Shown: positions 46,860 to 55,562 of the stretch, piece by piece
How the letters are laid out: each line of letters opens with the position of its first letter
How positions within the stretch are numbered: the first letter of the stretch is position 1
From: Crithidia fasciculata
Taxonomy: Eukaryota; Euglenozoa; Kinetoplastea; Trypanosomatida; Trypanosomatidae
Reading direction: 5' to 3'
Assembly: GCA_000331325.2 (NCBI GenBank)
Contig: CM003436.1
Coordinates: 2,055,680 to 2,119,679 of the forward strand
DNA: 64,000 bases
Program-made: the position numbers and the translations under genes
Notes under the pieces: generated by a model
The model's input: only the letters and a program-made list of their open reading frames with translations
What the model was told of the DNA's origin: nothing
The model's database searches: none

Positions 46860-48623
46860 ATGATCAAACACCTCTTTTCGGCCCCGACAAGACGCAATGG
46901 CCGACAAGTAGGAGCGGGCCTCGCCCTCCTCTGCGTCTTGCTCTTTCTCCATGTGTGGCTCGTGGCGCTCTATCTGCCGAGTGGCCCGGCACCAACGCCG
47001 GCGGACATGGCCGACCACAACGACCCAGTCCTTGGTGGCGACAACACTGTTGGTGGGTGGAGGAAGAGGTTGTGGGGAGGGCAGTCAAAACGCCCACCCA
47101 TTGCCCCGCCGCCGCCGCTGCACAACTTTGAGCCTACGCTGCCGCCCGACCGCATTCCCGTCATCTCCACCTCAGCGCCATCGCTTCCCTCGAAGGCCAA
47201 TCGCACCAGCAGCACCGCACAGGCATCCCCAAAACAACCACCGCCAGCAAAAGACGTTGACCCTGCTGCGACACACACAGCGACAAAGACTGTGTTTGAA
47301 ACCGCTGAGCCTCTTTCTACGCTCTCCCCCGAAGACAGCATCACCGCCTTCTACGCAAATCTGAAGACCTTCGAGAGCAACCTGCTCCGCACCGACTTCA
47401 AGGGCAACCCGGAGCAGCCGACGAAGGACTTCATCGACATCGAGGCAGACGACGGCACCGGTTCGCCGCTGCCGTACGACGCGGACTTCAAAGAGGAGGA
47501 GGCGCGGTGGAGGGCCTGCGACCCGCGCGACGCGTCCTTCACTCCGGAGCGCGACCGGCTCTGCCGCGAGTACCTCTCGAACCTCAACAACATGCGCAGC
47601 ATCAAGGCCATGTCCTCGAAGCTGCTGCAGGGCCGCACCATCAAGATGCAGATATTCTACGCGCACAACAACATCAAGACGATCGTGAAGCTCTCGCAGC
47701 GGAAGTTCTACTACGAAGCCGCCAGCGAGTTCGTCGCCTACACCTTCGACCGCGCGCTGGAGTTCAACCGTGTGCCGACCTCCGTCTACGTGCCCGTTCC
47801 CCTCGACTACTTGCGGGTTGCCGTCGCCTACTCCCCGCTCTTCTCGCAGTGGTTCAACCGCTATATTGTGCTCTACAACAACACGAGCCAGCACTTCGTG
47901 GAGTGCAGCTACCACACCCGCCTCGTCTCCGAGTGCAGCATGGCAACCGTGCAGGTGTGGATGAGCGATGTCCATAGTGCCCTGGAGACGTTTCTCGGCC
48001 TCCCCTTTGAGCTTGACCAGGGCTTCATCCGGAAGTACTACGTCCCGGGGCACGACCTCTTCGCCGGCACGAAGCGGGCCCGCCTCCGCGCGATTGGCGA
48101 GCTGTCGGACCGGAGCATCTTCGACTTTATCATCGGCAACACCGATCGCGGGATGAACGACCACAACAACTTCGTCTACGGCGGCTGCAGCGCTGAGACG
48201 GAGTGCGCGGTGGGACGGCCAGAGGAGCGCATTAGAGGGCTGGCCAAGTACGCCTACCTGGACCACGGCAGCAGCCTCTACTCCCACAAGGAGCCGTTTG
48301 GAAACCTCTTTTTTGGTGATGTCAGCCGCCTCGCCGTCTGTCGCTTCCGCCGCTCCACTTACGACCGCCTTGCCCGCTTCGCCGCGACAGACCGCGTGCC
48401 GTACCCGCTCATTCAGAAGGTGGAGGCGATGCTGCCGCCGGCCATCTTTCGCGTGAGCCATGAGTCGGTAATACGCAAGGCGCAGGTGCGGTTGGACAAA
48501 CTGGTCTACTTGGTCTCGCTCTGCCGCCAGAAGTACACCGATCCGGAGGTTTTCTCGCTCCCCGACTACGACGAGGTTCGCATTGGTGAGGAGGACGCCA
48601 CTCTTGGCGCGGAGTGGGACTGA
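46860..48623 (+). CDS. type II membrane protein resembling FAM20/four-jointed secretory-pathway kinases
   Basis: 587 residues. A short basic N-terminus and one hydrophobic segment at about 17-40 make a type II anchor, followed by a Pro/Ser/Thr-rich stem to about 155, the layout of Golgi enzymes. The globular part carries features of the FAM20/FJX1 family. These are K277 in a TIVKLSQRKFYYE strand-helix (ATP-binding Lys and Glu position) and a helix ending in FDRALEFNRVPTS. They also include the catalytic-loop motif IIGNTDRGMNDHNN with D429 (FAM20C reads GNMDRHHYE) and the metal-binding LDHGSSL with D468 (family LDNGRGFG). Several Cys in the C-terminal half may form disulphides. It may phosphorylate secreted proteins, proteoglycan sugars or other lumenal substrates. 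Kinase-family call is by motif recall; substrate is unknown. Confidence 0.65.
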   Translation: MIKHLFSAPTRRNGRQVGAGLALLCVLLFLHVWLVALYLPSGPAPTPADMADHNDPVLGGDNTVGGWRKRLWGGQSKRPPIAPPPPLHNFEPTLPPDRIPVISTSAPSLPSKANRTSSTAQASPKQPPPAKDVDPAATHTATKTVFETAEPLSTLSPEDSITAFYANLKTFESNLLRTDFKGNPEQPTKDFIDIEADDGTGSPLPYDADFKEEEARWRACDPRDASFTPERDRLCREYLSNLNNMRSIKAMSSKLLQGRTIKMQIFYAHNNIKTIVKLSQRKFYYEAASEFVAYTFDRALEFNRVPTSVYVPVPLDYLRVAVAYSPLFSQWFNRYIVLYNNTSQHFVECSYHTRLVSECSMATVQVWMSDVHSALETFLGLPFELDQGFIRKYYVPGHDLFAGTKRARLRAIGELSDRSIFDFIIGNTDRGMNDHNNFVYGGCSAETECAVGRPEERIRGLAKYAYLDHGSSLYSHKEPFGNLFFGDVSRLAVCRFRRSTYDRLARFAATDRVPYPLIQKVEAMLPPAIFRVSHESVIRKAQVRLDKLVYLVSLCRQKYTDPEVFSLPDYDEVRIGEEDATLGAEWD

Positions 48624-49357
48624 GGGTGGAGTGGACACAGCAAGGCAGCGAGAAACGTCGCAGATTCGCACACACCCTCCCGCGGCTCTCTACTTACCCC
48701 TCTTCTACATGGGGTGTTCTGTGCGCACTATTTTGTTTGTGTTCCGTTCCTTTGTTTCTCTATCTCTGGGCTCGCGCTGCTGCTGCGATGGTTTGTGTCG
48801 ACCACCACGCGTGCGCATGCGAGGCGCATTCGATGTACTCTGAGTGAGTCGGCACCACCATCGGCAACATGAAAATACAAAATAAAAGGAAAAGTACAAA
48901 AAAGAATGGCAGGCGAGATCACCGCATGAGGCAAACAGATCAACTTCCGGAGAACACACCGCTCTTGCGGAGTCCACAACGGTTTAAAGATAAAGAGCGC
49001 TATCTAAATGATGCAGATGCTGCTTACGTGGAACAAAATATGCTCTCACCGTCTTCTTTTACGCGCCAACTTCGTACCGCCTCCTCTCAAATATATACAC
49101 TCTTTCTTTTTCCTCACAGTGTCAACTACTCTTTGCCTAGCAGTGCCGCACTGTTGGCCGGTAAGCAGTGGGAAAAGAAGTTAAAAGGAAAGAGCATACT
49201 TCCTGCCGGGCGACTTCCTGTCTATCACTGCTGCAGCGACAGACAAATAACATCACCTCGCTGCCTTGTGCAGCCGTCCGTATTTTTGCTATTGTTTGCC
49301 AGCTGCGCGCAACATTGCTCGCCTGAGAGCCTCTTCACACATCGCACTCGAACATTA

Positions 49358-49378
49358 TTTTTTTGGGGGAAAAAAAAA
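49358..49378. repeat. T7-G5-A9 hairpin-like sequence
   Basis: Seven T, five G and nine A in a row could form a short T-A stem with a G loop. It lies in the 5' flank of the phosphatase gene, upstream of both predicted splice acceptors. Confidence 0.7.
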
Positions 49379-49454
49379 GAAGAGATTGTCCCCCCTTTTT
49401 TTTCTGCTTTGTATAGTAGAGCCTTTTCTTGTTGTCGTGTCAACCTCTTGGTGC

Positions 49455-49506
49455 TGTGTTGCTGCTGCTGCTGCTGCTTCCTCTTCTGTGTTTGCGTCTC
49501 GTATAG
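49455..49506 (+). promoter_or_regulatory. predicted trans-splice acceptor that decides the phosphatase start
   Basis: A TGC/CT-rich tract is followed by AG at 49505-49506; an earlier tract with AG at 49415-49416 is an alternative. Both remove the upstream in-frame extension and leave ATG 49601. Confidence 0.45.
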
Positions 49507-49600
49507 CGAGTCTCGCGGCGCCATCACCCAGCTGTCATCCACGCCAACACGCCCTGATACGCACAGTGCGGGAAAGTTCTGCTTTGCGACCGTAGCCGCC

Positions 49601-50530
49601 ATGAATCTCGACGCGTGGGAGGAGCGGGTGCGCCACGTGCAGCCGCTCGATGTGAAGGAGATGCAGCTGCTCCTCCGCACCGCCGTGAACCTCTTAGTGG
49701 AGGAGAGCAACGTGCAGGCGGTGCGCCTCCCGGTCACCATCTGCGGCGACATCCACGGCCAGTTCCCCGACCTCCTCCGTCTCTTTGAGGTTGCCGGCGA
49801 GCTGAAGCGGGAGACGGGCAGCATGAACTACATCTTCCTTGGCGACCTCGTCGATCGCGGCCGCAACAGCGTCGAGGTGCTGACCTTTCTTCTCATCCTG
49901 AAGCTCAAGTACCCGGACAAGATCACTCTCATCCGCGGCAACCACGAAACGCGGCAGGTCACCACGATGTACGGCTTCTACGACGAGTGCGCCGAGAAGT
50001 ACGGCACGGTGGAGATCTGGAAGCTCTGCACGGAGGTGTTTGACTGCATGCCGATCGCAGCCCTCATCGAGGGGAAGGGCCTGTGCATCCACGGCGGACT
50101 TTCACCCGAGATCCGCGGCGTGGACCAGATTCGCCTGCTCAACCGCCGACAGGAGATCCCGAACGAGGGTCCGTTCTCTGACCTCGTTTGGTCCGACCCG
50201 GAGAGTGTGGACGGGTGGGTGGTGTCGCAGCGGGGGGCGGGCTTTCTCTTTGGCGCCTCCGTCACCCGTGAGTTCATCCACCGCAACCGGCTCAACCTCA
50301 TCGCACGTGCGCATCAGCTGGTGCACGAGGGCTTCAAGTACCACTTCGATGAGGAGTATTTGTGCACGGTGTGGTCGGCGCCGAACTACTGCTACCGCTG
50401 CGGCAACCTGGCGAGTGTCCTCCGCATCTACGAGGACAGCTCGCGTGAGTTCGTAGTGTTCAAGGAGGTGGACGCGCAGATCGCCTCCTCGGAGGAGCCC
50501 AAGACAAAGGAGCCCGCCTACTTCCTGTAG
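49601..50530 (+). CDS. PP2A-family Ser/Thr phosphatase catalytic subunit (PP4/PP6-like)
   Basis: 309 residues from ATG 49601, the normal size for PP2A/PP4/PP6 catalytic subunits. Metal-binding and catalytic motifs are complete: GDIHG at 49-53, GDLVDRG at 81-87, GNHE at 113-116, then HGGLSP and RAHQLVHEG, and the family's SAPNYCYRCGN. The C-terminus ends in YFL, which in this family is the carboxymethylated tail that binds regulatory subunits. LVEESNVQ near residue 30 and RGAGFLFG are shared by PP4 and PP6; the tail FVVFKEV leans to PP4, whereas RAHQLVHEG leans to PP6. There is a 3-4-residue expansion at GELKRETGSMN (near 66-76). It could act in DNA-damage recovery or cell-cycle control as those enzymes do elsewhere; the exact subtype is unresolved. 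Confidence 0.9.
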   Translation: MNLDAWEERVRHVQPLDVKEMQLLLRTAVNLLVEESNVQAVRLPVTICGDIHGQFPDLLRLFEVAGELKRETGSMNYIFLGDLVDRGRNSVEVLTFLLILKLKYPDKITLIRGNHETRQVTTMYGFYDECAEKYGTVEIWKLCTEVFDCMPIAALIEGKGLCIHGGLSPEIRGVDQIRLLNRRQEIPNEGPFSDLVWSDPESVDGWVVSQRGAGFLFGASVTREFIHRNRLNLIARAHQLVHEGFKYHFDEEYLCTVWSAPNYCYRCGNLASVLRIYEDSSREFVVFKEVDAQIASSEEPKTKEPAYFL

Positions 50531-51261
50531 CACTGCCCTCCGCCCCGCCACAAGCACATCGAGCCGCCCGCTGCAGAGGACGAGGAGGCATCACGAAGAC
50601 AAGATTTGATAGAGAGAAATGAGCACTGATGATCTTCCTATGCGCGCCTCCAGATGGGTGGCACATGAGCGGGTACGGAAAAAAATGCGTTGGACCCTTT
50701 TCTCCTGCTGCTCCATTGATGCGATATTATTCCAACACTAACTCAAACACGCTCCGTTAGCTCTTAGAAAAGAAGAAGATGTGCCGATAGGCGTAGGGCA
50801 GGAATGAACTCGATGCTATGCAGTGAAGAACCTGAATTAAAAAAAATAGTCAGGCAGGTGTTTCTGTTATTCCCTCTTATGCATCGATTCTCGCCTCTTC
50901 CTCTCCGAATATGTATGTCGATGCTGCCACCGCAATCAGACGAAAGCCACGAGGGGTATAGGACCGGCTGAAAGAGATGTTTTCATTAATGCTCATCGGA
51001 GGTGAAGACGTGCAGTGACACAGGCCAGTCACAGGAGCGTAAGACTAACCACAAGAAGTGCCGCAATTTATCTTTCATCCTATTCCTTTCCTCCTCCTCT
51101 CTCTGATAATTTGGTACCCCCTTGCAACAACAAAAGCCGCACAGGACGACAGAGCGCTTCTCACACGCATCGGGCTTTTCTTCTCTCCCCCCTTATAGAC
51201 ATCTCTGTAGAGTGCAGTCAGTACACCTCTTCCCCTCCTTCGCAAGACGGCCAGCACCGTC
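50531..51261. other. intergenic spacer, phosphatase gene to POLD3-like gene
   Basis: 731 nt of mixed composition with an A-rich stretch near 50837-50847 and CT-rich tracts near 51078-51110 and 51170-51200 ahead of the next gene. No gene or RNA recognised. Confidence 0.6.
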
Positions 51262-52854
51262 ATGGAGGCGCAACTCATTTCGCTGCTCCGCACGCGTCCT
51301 CTGGTGACGGTGCACGAGGCCGTGTGCCTCCTCAACGCCACTGAGTCCGCCGTCCAGGCCGTCTTCGCCGCCGTTGCCAGCTCAAATGCCGACGCCTACG
51401 CGCTGCTGCGGGACGCCACGACAGAGGAGGAAAAGGAGGGAGAGGCAGCGCGTGGTGGCCGGACGTTGAAGTCGACGCCTCCGAAGGCGGCGGAAGCAGA
51501 CACGGATGCATACGCTCTTCTCGCACTCACCTACCCCAGTCATGCCGCCGCCGCGACCACACCGGTCGCGCTGCGGCCCGCTGTGAGCGATGCGCTTCGC
51601 AATTACCCGGTGGTGTCGCGTGCCGCGCTGGAGAGCCGACCGGCTGGCGCGGCGGGGCCGGTGCCAGTGCCGTTGCCGCTTGCCCCAGCCGCCGCCGCAG
51701 TCGCACCGGTTGTAAAAGCTCCGTCTCCCGTAAAGAAAATAGAGTTGGTAGCAGTGAAGGTGGAGACCGCGGCGCCTGCAGCTGTCGAGGCCGCCCCGCC
51801 CCCGCTTCCGTCTGTCCTAACGGCCGTGGAGGCGGAGGCGCCGGTCCGTTGTGCATTGCCTGTGCTGCCTGTTGCGGAGACAGTTGCCGCGCCGGTCCCC
51901 GCTGCCCTTGCAGTCCCTGCTGTTGTTGCACCACCTTCTGCAATGGCTCCTTCCACGCCATCACCGCGCCAACCCACCATCTTCGATAAGATGAAGGAGG
52001 CGGCCGCGACGAAGCGGCAGCGGGAGGGCGACGAGGCACCGGCCAAGGCCAAGAAGGCCTCTCCAGCAGCGAAGCCCAAAAAGACAGCCAAGACGGAGAA
52101 CACAACGAGTCTGGCCAAGCTGGCGCGTGCGTCCAAGAAGAAGAAGAATGCAGGGGCTGCGCCGACTTCTGCGCCTGTTGCGGCCAACTTCCTCGACGAG
52201 GACGACGGCGACGCGATGAACGGCTTCAGCAACAGCGAGGAGAGCACGCAGAACGAAACTCCGATTGTCCAGGAGGAGACGCCGGTGTTGGACGTGGTGG
52301 AGGTGTCGGCGTCGAACGATGAGGTGATTCTCTGCGACGACGCACCGCCGCTCGCTTTTCGTCCCGCACCGCCACTCGCTCCGGCGGCCGCTGCCGCAGC
52401 AACGAAGAGGGAGGCGACAGGGAAAAAAGCAGCCGCAGCCGCTGCTGGTGCTGGTGCTGCTGATGGTGTGACCGGTGCGGCACAGTCGACCCTTGGCTCC
52501 TTCTTCAACTCTGCAGTGGTGGACTTCCAGCGGTCCTATGTGCGTGACGTGCAGACCGAAATGAAGGTGGAGGACGGCGAGTACATCTGCGTCGATGTCC
52601 CGTGCTACCGACACAAGGCGACTGGCGAGGTGATCAGCGAGGAGGACTACCATCAGCGAACGGCACAGCTGGTGCAGAGCCACGAGTCATCGTCAGAGTC
52701 TCCCGTGAAGAAGGCGGCTGGTGCGGGAGTGGAACCGCCACCGAGCCCTGCAGCGAAGTCGGTTTCGCGGAGTCCAAACGAAAAGGCAGAGAAGGCGAAG
52801 GCGTCTCCTGCACCAACCCAGACGCTGCTTTCCTTCTTCAAGCCAGCTGTCTAG
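51262..52854 (+). CDS. POLD3-like PCNA-binding protein with two PIP boxes
   Basis: 530 residues. The first ~55 residues could form a small winged-helix-like unit (LISLLRTRPLVTVHEAVCLL), as in the N-terminus of DNA polymerase delta subunit 3 (POLD3/Cdc27). The rest is Ala/Pro/Lys-rich and disordered. The last 11 residues hold a canonical PIP box, Q520-T-L-L523-S-F525-F526, as in POLD3, where it binds the PCNA clamp. A second PIP box, Q408-S-T-L411-G-S-F414-F415, lies upstream. Between them is a short ordered-looking segment (GEYICVDVPCYRHKATGEVI) that resembles the POLD3 segment of the form GxxVTEKVxE. A weaker QPTIFDKM motif sits at 237. A polymerase delta accessory role is plausible; a different PCNA-binding repair protein is the alternative. 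Confidence 0.5.
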   Translation: MEAQLISLLRTRPLVTVHEAVCLLNATESAVQAVFAAVASSNADAYALLRDATTEEEKEGEAARGGRTLKSTPPKAAEADTDAYALLALTYPSHAAAATTPVALRPAVSDALRNYPVVSRAALESRPAGAAGPVPVPLPLAPAAAAVAPVVKAPSPVKKIELVAVKVETAAPAAVEAAPPPLPSVLTAVEAEAPVRCALPVLPVAETVAAPVPAALAVPAVVAPPSAMAPSTPSPRQPTIFDKMKEAAATKRQREGDEAPAKAKKASPAAKPKKTAKTENTTSLAKLARASKKKKNAGAAPTSAPVAANFLDEDDGDAMNGFSNSEESTQNETPIVQEETPVLDVVEVSASNDEVILCDDAPPLAFRPAPPLAPAAAAAATKREATGKKAAAAAAGAGAADGVTGAAQSTLGSFFNSAVVDFQRSYVRDVQTEMKVEDGEYICVDVPCYRHKATGEVISEEDYHQRTAQLVQSHESSSESPVKKAAGAGVEPPPSPAAKSVSRSPNEKAEKAKASPAPTQTLLSFFKPAV

Positions 52855-53371
52855 AGTGAAAAGTGGTTCTTTTTTTCTCCGCCCCACAGCTTTGCCACGG
52901 CAGGCACGTGCATACCGCATAGAGCATCCATAGAAGTCCCTGCAGTCGCCATAGAGCACTTTGCTTCTTCCGTTCAACTCTGACAATTGTTTTTTTTTTC
53001 TCGGCGCTCTTCTTTGATGCCCCGACTGGTCGACTTTTGATAGAAATCTAAATCTGCTGCACTGAAGCACGGAGTTGAAGAGAGCCTTCTTTCAATTTGC
53101 AACGATCCCGCCGAGTTATGTGAGTTTTTCTCGCCATCAGCGACGCTGCTACTGAGGGGAGCATCTGCGGCTCTCTCCCTCTTTTCTCTCCGGCTTCCTA
53201 GATGGCTGCGGGCAGATCTTCATCTCTTCTCCTGCGTTGTTGCCCGATGATGCTCATGTACTGCCACACAAATTCCTTGCCTCACCATCCGACCCGTTTT
53301 GTTTTTTTGATCTTTTTTTTTTGCTCTAAGTCCTGTTTTCTTTCCCTGGAGCTCGACGCGCGCACCGTAGG
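52855..53371. other. intergenic spacer, POLD3-like gene to LYR-like gene
   Basis: 517 nt with T runs near 52868-52876, 52990-52999 and 53310-53321; the last precedes the next start by about 50 nt. No gene recognised. Confidence 0.6.
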
Positions 53372-53983
53372 ATGAGCAAGCAGGTGCTGCAGACACTTCC
53401 GCTGGCGAAGGGGAAGGACATCCACAGCCGCACCGCAAAGCTCGCACTGTTCAAGGAATGCGTGGCGCTCGCCCATCTCGTGCGTGACCCGCTCGTACGC
53501 GAGCACACGCTGCGCGAGGTCCGCGAGAAGTGGTTCGAGCACCGCGGCGACGGCGGCCACACGCTGCAGCTGCAACTCGCCAGCTGCCTCGACCGCATTT
53601 CGTACGGTCGCATGTGCCACTCGAAGGCACGACAGCGCCTTCTGCCAAACGCGAGCGAGACGTACGACTGGGGCGTGGTGAACCCGATGGAGAACCACGA
53701 AAAGATGATCCGGCGGCGCGATGAGCGGCAGAGCCCCGACGCCTTCAACCACAGCCGCGGCAATCGTGACTTCGTTCCCATGTCGAACTGGGGCTACGGC
53801 AACATGGACCCCGACGCGGTCACGAAGCACAAGGAGCTGACGGACCGCCAGCATTTTATGGGGCCGCACTGGCGTGACCGACCAAAGCCGATGGTGCTCG
53901 AAGACCTGAGCTTCGAAGAGGAGCTCTACGTGCACTTCCAAGGCAAGCCCAAGATGCGCAAGACGCCAAAGAAGCACTTTTGA
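53372..53983 (+). CDS. small basic protein with LYR-like N-terminal helices, probably mitochondrial
   Basis: 203 residues. Residues about 20-85 resemble the LYR (Complex1_LYR) three-helix fold. They include LFKECVALAHLVRDP (L26-F27-K28 in the LYR position), then REHTLREVREKWFEHRG, the usual R-x-x-F/W-x-x-x-R helix, then a third helix with LASCLDRISYGRM. The C-terminal ~110 residues are Arg/His/Trp/Asp-rich without a known domain and end in a basic tail. LYR proteins bind acyl carrier protein and serve complex I, Fe-S or mitoribosome assembly. A kinetoplastid-specific mitoribosomal or complex I subunit is plausible. The exact LYR tripeptide is not conserved, so the call is tentative. Confidence 0.45.
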   Translation: MSKQVLQTLPLAKGKDIHSRTAKLALFKECVALAHLVRDPLVREHTLREVREKWFEHRGDGGHTLQLQLASCLDRISYGRMCHSKARQRLLPNASETYDWGVVNPMENHEKMIRRRDERQSPDAFNHSRGNRDFVPMSNWGYGNMDPDAVTKHKELTDRQHFMGPHWRDRPKPMVLEDLSFEEELYVHFQGKPKMRKTPKKHF

Positions 53984-54618
53984 TGCGACGCTACTGTGAA
54001 GGTTGTGTGCGTCGCGGTTAATCTCACAGAGCGGTGTGTGGCGTCGTTGTGCTTGATTTTTTTTTCTAGCATCTGCTGTTTTTTGGTCGATTTTGTTTTC
54101 TGGAAAGGAGGACGCTGCCTTGCCTTCATGCCCTTCACTTCTGCCGTGTCAGTTTTGTGTTTCTCTCCCCTCAGCGGTCGGCGTCTCGTTGGTGTGGTTG
54201 CAAGAGACAACAAAAAATACATATCAAGCGTCTCTCAGGGAGTTCAAAATACGAAGCAACTTCTTTAATATTTACTAAAGGAGGGTGCCATAGAAAGCAA
54301 AGAGTGTAAATGCGTCATGTTGACTCTCTTGCTTTGCGTCTGTTTCGGTCTTTCGCGTTTGTGTGTGATCACTGAAGTGATGCAGCGGTCTCTTTCTCTT
54401 CTTCTTTCGACAGTTTGTATGTTCGCCACCTCATCGGTCTCTTCTGATGCTACTCTTTCACCTTCTCCGCCTGTTTCTCTTCCTTTCTCTGCTTTAACTT
54501 CAATCCCTGAACACAACGCCTTCTTGGGCTCTTTACCGATCCAGTAGCAGCTGTAACTGCTAAATTTGTCTCGCTTCTTTCTCGTTTCTTTGCCCCGCTG
54601 CCTTCTTGTAGACGCGAT
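53984..54618. other. intergenic spacer, LYR-like gene to LAMTOR4-like gene
   Basis: 635 nt, T-rich, with CT-rich tracts near 54385-54415 and 54460-54495 and another at 54570-54606 ending in AG just before the next start. No other gene recognised. Confidence 0.6.
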
Positions 54619-54915
54619 ATGAGCCAGTTGTCGATTGTGAAGGACCAGATGCTGAGTCAGGGCATCAACCACTTCGTTGTTCTCACCTCCTCCGGGCAGG
54701 TGGTCGAGTACAGCGGCGACTTTGAGAACCAAGAAAAGCAGGTTCTCGCCTACGCCATCCTCCAGCAGTGCTCGCAGCTGACGACACCCGGCGAGGCTAT
54801 GAAGCGCGTGACGATGCGCTTCGAGGACATCATCTACGTTGCCACGACGGTGGAGGACAACAAGATGCTCTACGGCGTGGTGGCCAAGCGTCCCATCACG
54901 ACGGCTACCATGTAG
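54619..54915 (+). CDS. LAMTOR4-like roadblock-fold protein
   Basis: 98 residues, the size of human LAMTOR4 (99). The order of elements matches: a helix, then HFVVLTSSGQVVEYSGDFEN (LAMTOR4 has YLVLSEGAVLASSGDLEND), then a long helix with ILQQCSQL, then MKRVTMRFEDIIYVATTV (LAMTOR4 has FKRLSVVFGEHTLLVTV), then a final strand and KRP. In animals LAMTOR4 belongs to Ragulator, the lysosomal scaffold that activates Rag GTPases for TORC1. A roadblock-fold protein of another complex (for example dynein light chain or a Rab GEF) is the alternative. It lies in a compact gene between two spacers and has strong GC3, so the small frame is real. Confidence 0.65.
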   Translation: MSQLSIVKDQMLSQGINHFVVLTSSGQVVEYSGDFENQEKQVLAYAILQQCSQLTTPGEAMKRVTMRFEDIIYVATTVEDNKMLYGVVAKRPITTATM

Positions 54916-55562
54916 TATTGTGAACTCGTAGTGGACGGTATGGCTTTGTGACTGTGGGTCGGCTCTGCTTTGTTTTTACACAGATGGGAAGGCGACGACG
55001 ACATCTGCTTTTTTGTTTCTTCCTTTGTGTATTCCTTCTTCTTCTTTGTTCCTTTTGTTTTGGAGGCGACGTGGCTGAGTCCTTTTTTCGTGAATTGTTG
55101 CTTTTTCTTATTCCGTCTACCATCTGTTGAGGCGGCATCGATGTGCTGTGATGCCGCTCTCTGATGTCTTGTGAATGTGCTTTTCACCTGTGCGTAGCCA
55201 CCGCCGTTAAATCAGGAGACAGTACCATGGCGTTGATTATGCTATAGAACGGCTATCTCTTGTGTGTTTGCGTTGATGTGCGTGGCCGGCCACGCAGCGC
55301 TTGAAGTTGCAAAATATGAAGTGTGGATGGCGACAGTGCCGGAGGAGCGCTCTGTAGTTGCAGCCAGTCTATTTCCCGCCCTTTTTTAATTCTATCGCCA
55401 TCTTTCTCTTTTCTTCTTCTCCTCTTCCCCCTCCTCTGTTCACCTTTTCCGCCTCATGCCTGTATCCTCTTTGGCACTGCACAGACGCCTTTACCTCTCG
55501 ACGGAGCGCTCTCTTCGTAGTCCTATACAACCACGTAGCACATATACGCTGCTCTGCACGTG
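54916..55562. other. intergenic spacer, LAMTOR4-like gene to FHA/BRCT gene
   Basis: 647 nt, T-rich after the stop; a very long CT-rich tract spans about 55370-55480. No gene recognised. Confidence 0.6.
55370..55484 (+). promoter_or_regulatory. predicted trans-splice acceptor for the FHA/BRCT gene
   Basis: About 110 nt of CT-rich sequence is followed by AG at 55483-55484, placing ATG 55563 about 79 nt into the mRNA. The preceding in-frame codon at 55560 is GTG and is not used as a start here. Confidence 0.5.

Larger units (their letters stand above)
48624..49600. other. intergenic spacer, FAM20-like gene to PP4/PP6-like gene
   Basis: 977 nt. The phosphatase frame is open back to 48869 but that extension lacks GC3 bias and family similarity. 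It includes a T7-G5-A9 hairpin-like stretch at 49358-49378 and two successive pyrimidine-tract/AG signals near 49415 and 49505. Confidence 0.6.

Noticed and set aside
48869-49600. 244-residue N-terminal extension of the phosphatase
   Set aside because: Crosses two splice signals and long A/T runs and has no family similarity; the core from 49601 is a full-length PP2A-type enzyme.
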